Assembly: GCA_045807725.1 (NCBI GenBank)
Contig: JBJMGV010000065.1
Span: 1-64,000 of the forward strand
Source: DATENM01 sp045807725
GTDB lineage: Bacteria; Acidobacteriota; Blastocatellia; UBA7656
DNA length: 64,000 nt
Direction of reading: 5' to 3'
How positions within the stretch are numbered: the first letter of the stretch is position 1; each line of letters starts with the position of its first letter. The translations under genes and the position numbers were made by a program. The notes under the pieces are model-generated. The model searched no databases and was not told the DNA's origin. It saw only the letters and a program-made list of their open reading frames with translations. Shown one piece after another: positions 8,451 to 17,684 of the stretch.

Positions 8451-11400
8451 ATGAACGAAAAAGATTTCGTCCACCTCCACCTTCATACCGATTTCAGTCT
8501 TCTCGATGGCGCAATTCAGATTAAGCCGCTCGCCAAGCGCACGCAGGAACTTGGCGCGCGCGCCGTCGCCGTCACCGATCACGGCAATATGTATGGCGCG
8601 CTGTCGTTCTACAACCACATGAAGGGGACGGGCATCAAGCCCATCATCGGTATGGAAGCTTACATTGCGCGCGGCAAGCACACCGACCGCGGCGACGCGC
8701 AGGGCGAGCGTGGCACTAATCACATTATCCTGCTGGCTAAGAATCTCGCCGGCTACCACAATCTTGTTAAGCTCTCGTCGTTCGCTTTCACTAAGGGCTA
8801 CTACTACAAGCCGCGCATCGATAAAGAACTGCTGGCTAAACATAGCGAAGGCTTGGTCGCATTGTCGGCCTGCCTTTCGGGCGTGCCCTCTTCCCTGCTG
8901 CTCACGGACAAGTTCGAGCAGGCAGCGCAACAGGCGCTTGAGTTTCAAGACATACTCGGCAAGGGCAACTACTATCTCGAAGTGCAGAACCACGGCCTCG
9001 AAGAAGAGGTGAAGACCGTGATCCCCGGAATGATCGAGTTGTCGAAGCGCACGGGCGTGCCGCTCGTGGCAACCAACGATTGCCATTATTTGAATCAAGA
9101 CGACTGGCGCGCGCACGACATCCTGGTCTGCATCGGCGCGGGCAAGACCGTCAATGAGAAGCGCGGCATCAAATATAAAGAGGGCGAATTCTATGTTCGC
9201 TCGGCCAAAGAGATGTGGCTGCTGTTCGGCAAAGACTTGCCGGAAGCGTTGCTGAACACTGTCGCTATTGCCGAGATGTGCGAGCTTGAGCTGCCGAAAG
9301 GCGAGAATCACCTGCCGGTCTACCGCGTGCCCGAAGGCGAAACGACCGACAGTTACTTCGCGCGGATGGCGCGGGCAGGACTCGAAGAACGCTGGCAGGC
9401 GATCAAGAACCGGCTGGGCCGCAAGTACGACCTCGACGATTACAAGCGGCGGCTCGAAGAAGAGATTACTGTCATCTCGAAGATGGGGTTCCCCGGCTAC
9501 TTCCTGATCGTTTGGGATTTCATCAACTACGCCAAGCGCAACAACATTCCGGTCGGGCCGGGTCGTGGCAGCGCGGCGGGTTCGCTGGTCGCTTACTGTT
9601 TGAAGATCACCGACATTGACCCGCTGCAATACGACCTGCTGTTCGAGCGCTTCTTGAATCCAGAACGCGTCTCGATGCCCGATATCGATATTGATTTCTG
9701 CGTGCGCGGGCGGCAGCGCGTGATTGATTACGTGGCGGATTATTACGGGCGCGATCACGTCTCGATGATCTCGACCTTCGGAACGATGGCGTCGAAAGCG
9801 GCGATTAAGGACGTAGGCCGCGCGCTCGAAATGCCTTACGCCGAAGTGGACAAGATTGCCAAGATGATCCCGCCGCCGGTGCGCGGGCGCAACGTCTCTA
9901 TTGAAGACGCGATCAAGCAGAACCCTGACCTGAAGCGCGCGATAGACACCGACGCGCGCGTCAAAGATGTAATTGAAATCGCCAAACGGTTAGAAGGCTG
10001 CTCGCGCCATTCGTCGGTGCACGCGGCGGGCGTGGTGATTTCGCCTAAGCCGATTTACGAACTGGTGCCGGTCGCAAGGCCCTCCCGCAGTACGAATGAG
10101 GATGACATTGTTACGCAGTACGCGATGGGCGATCTCGAAAAGACCGGCATGCTGAAGATGGACTTTCTGGCGCTGACGACGCTGACCATCATTGACGACG
10201 CGCTGAAGTCCATCGAGCGCGAGACCGGCCAGCAACTCGACCTCGCGCAGATACCGCTCGACGACAAGGCGGCGATGCAACTCTTTTGCGAAGGCAAGAC
10301 GGAAGCGATCTTTCAGTTTGAATCCGACGGAATGAAAGACATCTGCCGCCGCCTCAAGCCCGATGGATTGGAAGACCTCGCGGCGCTGAACGCGCTCTAC
10401 CGACCCGGCCCGATTGATTCGGGAATGATTGACGACTTCATCGACCGTCGGCACGGGCGCAAGAAGGTCAAGTATGACTTCCCCGAATTGCAAGAGGTGT
10501 TGGGCAACACGCTGGCCGTGATCGTTTATCAGGAACAGATCATGGCCGTCTTCCAGCGGCTCGCCGGTTACTCACTTGGCGAAGCCGACCTCGTTCGCCG
10601 CGCGATGGGCAAAAAGAAGCGCGAAGAACTCGATAAGCACAAAGAGAAGTTCTTGAAGCAAGCGATGGAACTTGGCCACGACAAGACCAAGCTCGACAAG
10701 CTGTGGCATAGCATGGAAGGCTTCGCCGATTACGCCTTCAACAAATCACATAGCGTCGCCTATGGCTATCTGGCTTATCAGACGGCTTTCTTGAAAGCGC
10801 ACTACCCGACGCATTTTTGGGCCGCCGTGTTGTCGAACGAATTGAACAACACCGCCAAGGTCGTCAAGTACATTAACGAAGCGCGCTCGCAAGGCATAGA
10901 GATTCTGCCGCCCGACGTGAATGTCAGCTTCGATAACTTCACGCCGAGCGGCAACTCCATACGTTTCGGGCTTGCGGCCATCAAAGGCATCGGGCAGGCG
11001 GCGGTGTCGTGCATCGTCGATGCGCGCACGGGCGGCGGCGCGTTCCGCTCGCTCTTTGATTTTACCGAGCGCGTAGACTCGAAGGCGGTCAACAAGCGCG
11101 TGCTCGAAAGCCTGATCAAGTCGGGCGCATTCGACACCATCAATAAGAACCGCGCGCAGATGTTTGCGGTGATTGATTCGGCGATTGAGAGCGGCCAGCG
11201 AGCGCAGAAGTCGCGCGCGTCAGGGCAAGTGGACCTGTTCGGCGCGCTGGCCGGGACAATGGCCGTCGCCGAACCGCCGCTGCCGAGAGCCGAAGAATGG
11301 TCGCCGACCGAGTTGCTCAAGGGCGAGAAAGAGACGCTCGGCTTTTACATCTCCGGCCACCCGTTGATGCGCTACGATCAGGCGCTCGCTGATTTCGCCA

Positions 11401-11966
11401 ACGCGGATATGGGACGCCTGCCGGGCTTTCATCACGGTGCGATTGTCACCATCGGCGGCGTCGTGATGGAGATGAATCTGAAGATGACGAAGAAAGGCGA
11501 CCGCTTCGCGCTCTTTCAGCTTGAAGACCAATACGGCTCGGTGAAGGTCGTCGTGTGGCCGGAGCCTTATGGCAAAGCGGCGAGCATGTTGACGAACGAC
11601 GCGCCTGTGCTGATAAAGGGCCGGCTCGAAATGGACGATGGCGGCTCGATGACTGTCATCGCCGAAGAGGTGCAGTCGCTCGAAAACATCCGCGAGCGCG
11701 CGGCGCGCACGGTCGTCATTCGCTTCAATGTCGAGGCGATCACCCCCGACCGGCTTGAGTCATTGCACAATCTTCTCGACAGCCATCGCGGCGAATGCAC
11801 GGTGATGTTTGAAGTGGCGTTGAATGACGGCCATGTCGCGCGCATTCAGCCCAATCAATTCGTGCGCGTGAAAGTGACGCCGGAATTAACCGATGCAATC
11901 CAGCACACGCTCCCTGAAGCGGCGGTCGAGCTGGTCGTGCAGCGTGCCACCGGCGCGGCGCATTAA
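8451..11966 (+). CDS. dnaE: DNA polymerase III alpha subunit
   Basis: This is 1171 residues, full length for DnaE1. The N-terminal PHP domain begins FVHLHLHTDFSLLDG and continues AVTDHGNMYGAL. The polymerase palm carries MPDIDIDFC with catalytic Asp411 and Asp413, and LKMDFLALTTLT supplies the third Asp (near 571). YRPGPIDSGM, YQEQIM and the KSHSVAYGYLAYQTAFLKA motif of family C polymerases are present. A C-terminal OB-fold (IVTIGGVVMEMNLKMTKKGD) follows, as in DnaE1 rather than PolC. It catalyses chromosomal DNA synthesis in the replisome. It stands alone between a repeat-rich gap upstream and a terminator downstream. Confidence 0.98.
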   Translation: MNEKDFVHLHLHTDFSLLDGAIQIKPLAKRTQELGARAVAVTDHGNMYGALSFYNHMKGTGIKPIIGMEAYIARGKHTDRGDAQGERGTNHIILLAKNLAGYHNLVKLSSFAFTKGYYYKPRIDKELLAKHSEGLVALSACLSGVPSSLLLTDKFEQAAQQALEFQDILGKGNYYLEVQNHGLEEEVKTVIPGMIELSKRTGVPLVATNDCHYLNQDDWRAHDILVCIGAGKTVNEKRGIKYKEGEFYVRSAKEMWLLFGKDLPEALLNTVAIAEMCELELPKGENHLPVYRVPEGETTDSYFARMARAGLEERWQAIKNRLGRKYDLDDYKRRLEEEITVISKMGFPGYFLIVWDFINYAKRNNIPVGPGRGSAAGSLVAYCLKITDIDPLQYDLLFERFLNPERVSMPDIDIDFCVRGRQRVIDYVADYYGRDHVSMISTFGTMASKAAIKDVGRALEMPYAEVDKIAKMIPPPVRGRNVSIEDAIKQNPDLKRAIDTDARVKDVIEIAKRLEGCSRHSSVHAAGVVISPKPIYELVPVARPSRSTNEDDIVTQYAMGDLEKTGMLKMDFLALTTLTIIDDALKSIERETGQQLDLAQIPLDDKAAMQLFCEGKTEAIFQFESDGMKDICRRLKPDGLEDLAALNALYRPGPIDSGMIDDFIDRRHGRKKVKYDFPELQEVLGNTLAVIVYQEQIMAVFQRLAGYSLGEADLVRRAMGKKKREELDKHKEKFLKQAMELGHDKTKLDKLWHSMEGFADYAFNKSHSVAYGYLAYQTAFLKAHYPTHFWAAVLSNELNNTAKVVKYINEARSQGIEILPPDVNVSFDNFTPSGNSIRFGLAAIKGIGQAAVSCIVDARTGGGAFRSLFDFTERVDSKAVNKRVLESLIKSGAFDTINKNRAQMFAVIDSAIESGQRAQKSRASGQVDLFGALAGTMAVAEPPLPRAEEWSPTELLKGEKETLGFYISGHPLMRYDQALADFANADMGRLPGFHHGAIVTIGGVVMEMNLKMTKKGDRFALFQLEDQYGSVKVVVWPEPYGKAASMLTNDAPVLIKGRLEMDDGGSMTVIAEEVQSLENIRERAARTVVIRFNVEAITPDRLESLHNLLDSHRGECTVMFEVALNDGHVARIQPNQFVRVKVTPELTDAIQHTLPEAAVELVVQRATGAAH

Positions 11967-12003
11967 AGGCGAGAAGTGAAACATCGGCTGACTGGATTAG
12001 CCT

Positions 12004-12100
12004 CGTAGGGGCACGACGTTTATAGTACGTGTCCCTAAGAAGCAAACAAGCCCCGTAGGGGCGCGATATAAACATTGCGCCCCTACGGGGCTTTGTCTCT
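12004..12100 (+). terminator. Double hairpin / terminator after dnaE
   Basis: The first imperfect stem (12004-12014 with 12027-12037) is followed by a perfect 17-bp stem (12048-12064 with 12077-12093, loop GATATAAACATT) and a T-rich run. Both stems share the word CGTAGGGGC, so it also resembles the composite hairpin family. The remaining bases to 12336 hold nothing recognisable. Confidence 0.7.
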
Positions 12101-12336
12101 TTCACCGACTAGAACTATAAACAGGCCGTCTCTACGGGACTGCGCAGAGCGATGCAACCCGCTTTGCCGGCTGCTTAATTATCGAGTAAATCCCTTCCTT
12201 GTATTTGGCTTTCACTCAATGCTAGAGTTTCTCTTAGCTCCCACAGGGATTTTATTTGACGGACCGACAAACCCAAACACGAAAGCGGGAATCTAATCGC
12301 CCGAATTGCCAAACAGGAAGTTGAGCGGATCGAGCC

Positions 12337-14892
12337 TTGGCAACAATTACACGCAAAGCCAACACGCGAGTCATCAAGAAGCCCGAAGCGCGTCCGCCGC
12401 TATGGCGTCGCATCTTCTCGCGTAAGCTGGCGATTGCGCTGGCCATCATCACGCTCATCTTCTGTTCGATCTTCGCCTTCTTTTACGTACGCTATTCGGC
12501 GCTGATTGACGCACGCTTGCGTGGCGATGTGGTGGTGCGCACAACCGGCATCTACGCTACGCCGCGCACCATCCGGCAAGGATCAGGGGCAACGCTCGCA
12601 TCGATCAAGAGCTACCTCGACAACATCGGCTACGTCGATTCAACCAAAGAGGCTGACTTGAAGCGCGGGCGTTACACCGATAAAGGCAACGCCATCGAGA
12701 TTCATTCGTCGAGCGACGCCGTCATCAACAACACACGCCAGTTCCCTAACGTCATAATCACCTTTACGGCCAACGGCAAAGGCGTCAGCAAAATCACCGA
12801 CCTCGATTCAAAACGCAATCTCGATCAGGCGCAGCTAGAGCCGGAATTGATGACCGCCATCTCGAACGATAAGGCGCGGCAGAAACAGAAGCTCGTCTCG
12901 TACAAAGACCTGCCGAAAGATTACGTCAATGGCGTCGTCGCCATCGAAGACCGGCAATTCTTCAACCACTCCGGCATCAACGTGCGCGGCATCGCCCGCG
13001 CCCTGTTCCGCGACGTGAGCGAAGGGCAGATGCAGGAAGGCGGCTCGTCGATCACGCAGCAACTGGTTAAGAACTTTTTCCTGACGCCTGAGCGCACCCT
13101 GAAGCGCAAGCTGCAAGAGATGATGATCGCCGTGACGCTCGAAACCAAGCTCTCGAAGGAAGAGATTTTTCAGCTCTACGCCAACGAGATATATATGGGG
13201 CAGTCGGGCAGCTATTCGATCAACGGCGTCGGCGAAGCGGCTTCAGCTTATTTCAACAAAGACGTAGTCAACCTTACACTGCCCGAAGCGGCCTTTCTCG
13301 CCGGCATCATTCGCGGGCCGAGCCTCTATTCGCCTTACCGCGACCCCGAACGCGCCAAAGCGAGGCGCAATCAAGTGCTCGACTCGATGATCGAAGCCGG
13401 CTACATCACCAAAGAGAAAGGCGAGGCGGCAAAAGCGACCAAGCTCGAAATCGTTCCCCGTCAGCGGGCCGTCAACAGCGACGCGCCATACTTTGTCGAT
13501 TACCTGCAACAGGAATTGCTCGAAACCGGCGCGGCGCGCGACCTGTCGAAGCAATCCTTCCGCGTCTACTCGACGCTCGACCTCGATCTGCAACGCGCCG
13601 CCGACAAGGCAGTCGCCGACACGCTGACGCAACTCGATCCAATCTTCTCTAAACGTAAGAAGAACCCCATTCCGGCGGGCACGCTGCAAGCGGCGCTGGT
13701 GGCGATGAACCCGAAGACCGGCGACATCATGGCGATGGTCGGCGGGCGCGATTACGGGCAGAGCCAGCTCAACCGCGCCGTCGATGCCAACCGCCAGCCC
13801 GGCTCGGTCTTCAAGCCGATTGTTTATGCGACGGCCTTGAACACGGCCTATGACGATCAGGCCGACGAGAAGATCACCGCCGCGTCTACGTTCATGGACG
13901 CACCGGAGACGTTCCTTTACGGGCGCGGGCAGACTTACTCGCCGGAGAATTTCGGCAAGACCTACGCGAACGAGAATGTCACGCTGCGCGACGCGCTGAC
14001 GCATTCGCTGAACGTCGTCACCGTGCGCGTCGCCGAGAAGGTCGGCTTCGGCAAGATCGCTCGTATGGCTGAAAAGCTCGGACTGCCGAAGCCGCAGCCC
14101 TACCCGGCGCTGGCGCTCGGCACGACCGAAGCGACGCCTTTGCAAGTGGCGCAAGCCTACACCGCATTTGCTAACAGCGGCGTACGCACAGAGTCTGCGG
14201 CTATTAAGCGAATGACGAATGGCAACGGCGTGACGATGGTCGAATCGAAGCCCGAAACGCAGAAGGTATTGACGCCGGAAGTCGCTTGGCTGATGACCTC
14301 GATTATGCAGGACGTGTTGAATCGCGGCACGGCGGCGCGCGCCCGCGCGATGGGATTCCGCGCCGTGGCGGCGGGCAAGACCGGCACGTCGCGCGACGGC
14401 TGGTTCGCCGGCTACACGCCGAATCTGGTCTGCGTCGTATGGGTCGGCTTTGACGATAATTCAGAGCTTGGCCTCGAAGGCGCAAAGTCGGCGCTGCCTA
14501 TCTGGACATCGTTTATGAAGCAGGCGCTGGCGCTCAGGCCGGAGCTTGGCGGCGACAGCTTCCCGAAGCCCGACAGTATCGTCAGCGCAGAGATTGATCC
14601 GACGACGGGGATGCTGGCCACAGACGAGTGCCCGACGAAACGCACAGAGTATTTCATCGAAGGCACGCAGCCCACCGAACCCTGCAATGGTCATTCAGGC
14701 GATAAGCCTGCCGAGCACACCAGCCCCGACTTCACCTGGCCCGAAGGAATGCCGGAAAGGGATTCCGGCAAGCCCCCGAAGAACGACGAAGAGACACCGG
14801 AAGACGTGCCGCGCGACACGCCGCCCGTCACTCGCAAACAGATCAAGAAAGCCGCCGATAAACCGCCGTCTTCGCAACCACCCCGCTTCTAA
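12337..14892 (+). CDS. Class A penicillin-binding protein, PBP1b-like (UB2H domain)
   Basis: This 851-residue bifunctional peptidoglycan synthase has a cytosolic basic tail and one membrane helix (about 29-50). A UB2H-like segment follows (VVVRTTGIYATPRTIRQG ... LDNIGYVDS). The GT51 glycosyltransferase has AIEDRQFFNHSG with the catalytic Glu near 204, SSITQQLVKNFF, and NEIYMGQSGSYSI. The transpeptidase has S490-x-x-K493 (PGSVFKP), SLN, and K681-TGT. The UB2H-like region and the GQSG motif favour the PBP1b branch over PBP1a. The tail is Pro/Glu/Lys-rich. The start is TTG 12337, with no better start upstream; this call is less certain. A second class A enzyme of the PBP1a type lies at 57473. 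Confidence 0.95.
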   Translation: MATITRKANTRVIKKPEARPPLWRRIFSRKLAIALAIITLIFCSIFAFFYVRYSALIDARLRGDVVVRTTGIYATPRTIRQGSGATLASIKSYLDNIGYVDSTKEADLKRGRYTDKGNAIEIHSSSDAVINNTRQFPNVIITFTANGKGVSKITDLDSKRNLDQAQLEPELMTAISNDKARQKQKLVSYKDLPKDYVNGVVAIEDRQFFNHSGINVRGIARALFRDVSEGQMQEGGSSITQQLVKNFFLTPERTLKRKLQEMMIAVTLETKLSKEEIFQLYANEIYMGQSGSYSINGVGEAASAYFNKDVVNLTLPEAAFLAGIIRGPSLYSPYRDPERAKARRNQVLDSMIEAGYITKEKGEAAKATKLEIVPRQRAVNSDAPYFVDYLQQELLETGAARDLSKQSFRVYSTLDLDLQRAADKAVADTLTQLDPIFSKRKKNPIPAGTLQAALVAMNPKTGDIMAMVGGRDYGQSQLNRAVDANRQPGSVFKPIVYATALNTAYDDQADEKITAASTFMDAPETFLYGRGQTYSPENFGKTYANENVTLRDALTHSLNVVTVRVAEKVGFGKIARMAEKLGLPKPQPYPALALGTTEATPLQVAQAYTAFANSGVRTESAAIKRMTNGNGVTMVESKPETQKVLTPEVAWLMTSIMQDVLNRGTAARARAMGFRAVAAGKTGTSRDGWFAGYTPNLVCVVWVGFDDNSELGLEGAKSALPIWTSFMKQALALRPELGGDSFPKPDSIVSAEIDPTTGMLATDECPTKRTEYFIEGTQPTEPCNGHSGDKPAEHTSPDFTWPEGMPERDSGKPPKNDEETPEDVPRDTPPVTRKQIKKAADKPPSSQPPRF

Positions 14893-14986
14893 GACGCTTG
14901 CCATCTGCGCCGGCTTCCGCTATATCAATGGCGGCAAATCAAACGGAATCGTTCAAGTCCCCCGATTTCCTCCGGCGAGATACAGT

Positions 14987-17641
14987 TTGAAAAGCACGAT
15001 CCATACAATCATCCTTGTCTGTCTTGCGTCATTCGTCGCTCTCGCAAACGGCGCGGCGACCGAGCGCCGCACGACAACGAGTTTCACGAACGATGACGAC
15101 TTGATCATCGGCGCGCGGGCCATCGTCATCGGCAAAGTGCTGTCGCTCGCCTGCCGTCTGGATGCAGAGCAAGATCGTGTTTACACCTACGTCACGCTCG
15201 ATATCGAAGAGACGATCAAAGGTGAAATCAACGAGCGCCAGATCGTCATCAAAGAAGAAGGCGGCGAAGTAGAGGGACAGGGCAGCATTATCTTTGGCGC
15301 TCCACAATTCAAGCGCGGCGAGCGCGTCTTGCTCTATCTCGACACACGCGGCGACGGCAGCCTGCGCGTGCATCAACTCGCATTCGGCAAGCTGACGATT
15401 ATCGAAGACGCTGCCGGCGGTGAGCCGATCATTCAACGTGACGACGCTGGCTGCGCGGCAATTATCAATCCAACGTCGGTTCATCCTTCTCACCGAGCGC
15501 TTAATGATCCGATGACGCTGGCCGATTACCGCCAGATGGTGCGGGCGCGACTCGCCGCAAACTGGGAGCGGGCGCAGGCGTTCGAGGCCGCACACTACGG
15601 GGCAGTGCCGATGCGCGCACAGCCCCGCGAATACGGCGGCGCTCTCCGTCGCGGCGAGATGCGCCCGCTGTTCACGTTGCTCTACCCTTTGAAGTCCGTG
15701 CGCTGGTTCGAGCCGGATAGCAATCAGCCGGTCGTCTTTTACATCAACCCCGATGCCGCGCCGAACCCGCAGGTGATTGATGATGTCGGCGCGGCGATGA
15801 ATGTCTGGACGAATGTTGCGGGCTGCAAGCTGCGCATCGTCAACGGCGGCGCGCGTAATGCCTGCCCAACGGAAAGAACGGCCAGCGTCATCACCTTCAA
15901 CAACTGCGACCAGCGTTTCTCGCCGACGCCCGAACAGGGCCGCATCATCGCGCTCGGCGGCTTGAAATGGAAGAGCGAAGAGACGCGACAGGTCAACGGC
16001 CAAACTTACGTCAAAGCGGCCTACGGATTTGTCTCGTTCAACCCATACGCGGCAGAGAGTTATAACAATCACTGCGACCTTCGTGAAGTGGCGACGCATG
16101 AACTCGGTCACGCGCTCGGCCTCGGCCATTCGCAGTATCCCGAAGCGACGATGAATGGCACGGCGCACTTTGATGGGCGTTGCGCCTCGCTCACCGAAGA
16201 TGACGTGAACGGCATTGCCTTCATCTATCCGGTCAACGATCTCGGCTCGCGCCCACTGGCGATTGAGAGCGAATCGCTGCTGTCGGACAGCATCAACCAG
16301 ATTCGCTATTCACAACCCATTCGATCTTCGGGCGGCGTCCTGCCGCACACCTGGAGCCACGTTCCCGGTTACGGCAGACTGCCGAGCGGACTGGCGCTGA
16401 ACACCGGCGGCGTCATCACCGGCGTGCCAATTGAAACCGGCACGTTTACCTTCAAAGCGCAGGTCGAGGACGCTGTGGGCGATCTTCTGCAAAAGTCGTT
16501 CACGCTGACCGTGCGCGAGGCGTTGCCATTCGATTCGCGCTTCGTTTCGCAGAGCGTGGTTTCGACCGTGCAGACCGGCCAGACGTTCAGCGCCAGTCTC
16601 AAGTGGCTCAACGTCGGCAGCCAGATGTGGGACGGAGGAACCGTCAAGCTCGTTTCGCAAAACCCAAACGGCAATGAGACGTGGAGAGTCACCGCCATTG
16701 CCGCTCCGGGAATTACGCTCAAAGGCGACCAGCTCATCATTCCGCTCACGCTGACCGCGCCGCGCGTCGCCGGAACCTACAACTTTCAATGGCAACTGGC
16801 GCAGCTAAGCGGAGCGGTGTTTGGCCAGCCATCGAGCAATCTCCAGATCATCGTCACGCCCGGCCCGCCCGTCATCGATAGCGCAAGCTCGTTACAGGCA
16901 ATGGCCGGCACATCGTTCAGTTATCAGCTCACAGTGACAGGCGGAACAGCGCCTTTCTCCTGGTCAATCACAAGCGGCGTGCTGCCCGCCGGCTTGAGCC
17001 TCAATTCGCAAAGCGGCCTGATTGCCGGGACGCCGACCGCAGCGGGCACCGCGACCTTCACCGCGCAAGTCACCGATGCCGCTTCGCGCGCGGCGCAGCG
17101 GTCGTTCTCGCTCGCGGTCGCGCCGCCTCAAGCCTCGCCGCTGACGCTCAATCTCGCCGCGATGCTTCAGGCTGTGAAGAGTCAATCGTTCGCCTATCAA
17201 CCGCAGGCCGCCGGGGGGACGCCGCCTTATGTATGGTTAATTACAGGAGGCGCATTGCCAGGCGAGTTCGTACTCAACGGCATTACCGGCGCGCTAACCG
17301 GGACTCCTGCCAGCGTCGGCGATTTCAGCGTGACGATCACAGTGCGCGACCAGCGCAACGAGAGCGCGAGCGGCACAACCCGCATCACCGTCATAGAACC
17401 GCAGCCTGCGCCGGCCATCAGCAAGGCGAAATACAAAGCCGGCAAGCACAAGCTCACCGTGACCGGCGAGCGCATTGACGCCAACGCCGCGTTGTTTATT
17501 GATGGCGCGCAGGTGGCGGCGCGAGTCGATGCCGACACCATCACCGTCAAGCCCGTCTCGCTCAATTCGGGAACGCACGAGTTGCGTATCGTCAATCCGG
17601 GCGGCATCGCTTCGCCGCTTTATCAATTGATTGTCGAATAG
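14987..17641 (+). CDS. Secreted matrixin-like metalloprotease with Ig-like (He_PIG) domains
   Basis: This is 884 residues from TTG 14987. The frame is open further upstream but there overlaps the PBP gene in another frame. A signal peptide MKSTIHTIILVCLASFVALA opens the protein. The zinc motif VATHELGHALGLGH (H371, H375, H381) is the HExxHxxGxxH of M10-type metzincins. After it come a putative Ig domain (PSGLALNTGGVITGVP), an Ig-like module with WLNVGSQMWDGGTVKL resembling the NBR1-type fold, and two further He_PIG repeats (LPAGLSLNSQSGLIAGTP; GEFVLNGITGALTGTP). A final IPT-like domain ends the protein. It is probably exported and may cleave or bind extracellular protein. Regulation is not visible. 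Confidence 0.85.
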   Translation: MKSTIHTIILVCLASFVALANGAATERRTTTSFTNDDDLIIGARAIVIGKVLSLACRLDAEQDRVYTYVTLDIEETIKGEINERQIVIKEEGGEVEGQGSIIFGAPQFKRGERVLLYLDTRGDGSLRVHQLAFGKLTIIEDAAGGEPIIQRDDAGCAAIINPTSVHPSHRALNDPMTLADYRQMVRARLAANWERAQAFEAAHYGAVPMRAQPREYGGALRRGEMRPLFTLLYPLKSVRWFEPDSNQPVVFYINPDAAPNPQVIDDVGAAMNVWTNVAGCKLRIVNGGARNACPTERTASVITFNNCDQRFSPTPEQGRIIALGGLKWKSEETRQVNGQTYVKAAYGFVSFNPYAAESYNNHCDLREVATHELGHALGLGHSQYPEATMNGTAHFDGRCASLTEDDVNGIAFIYPVNDLGSRPLAIESESLLSDSINQIRYSQPIRSSGGVLPHTWSHVPGYGRLPSGLALNTGGVITGVPIETGTFTFKAQVEDAVGDLLQKSFTLTVREALPFDSRFVSQSVVSTVQTGQTFSASLKWLNVGSQMWDGGTVKLVSQNPNGNETWRVTAIAAPGITLKGDQLIIPLTLTAPRVAGTYNFQWQLAQLSGAVFGQPSSNLQIIVTPGPPVIDSASSLQAMAGTSFSYQLTVTGGTAPFSWSITSGVLPAGLSLNSQSGLIAGTPTAAGTATFTAQVTDAASRAAQRSFSLAVAPPQASPLTLNLAAMLQAVKSQSFAYQPQAAGGTPPYVWLITGGALPGEFVLNGITGALTGTPASVGDFSVTITVRDQRNESASGTTRITVIEPQPAPAISKAKYKAGKHKLTVTGERIDANAALFIDGAQVAARVDADTITVKPVSLNSGTHELRIVNPGGIASPLYQLIVE

Positions 17642-17684
17642 AATGGTGCAAGCGCCCATCTCATCGCCAGCCCTGGAGGTGTTT

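Noticed and set aside
8316..9758. Long open frame on the minus strand (480 codons) across dnaE
   Set aside because: It lies wholly opposite dnaE, whose motifs are unmistakable. Its protein is rich in His/Arg/Leu with no family features, typical of antisense frames in GC-rich genes.
12075..12296. 73-codon plus-strand frame after dnaE
   Set aside because: It starts inside the terminator hairpin, has no ribosome site and no recognisable protein features.
14546..14986. N-terminal extension of the matrixin-like protease frame
   Set aside because: The open frame overlaps the PBP1b-like C-terminus in another frame and encodes a Ser/Arg/Pro-rich stretch. A proper signal peptide begins at 14987.
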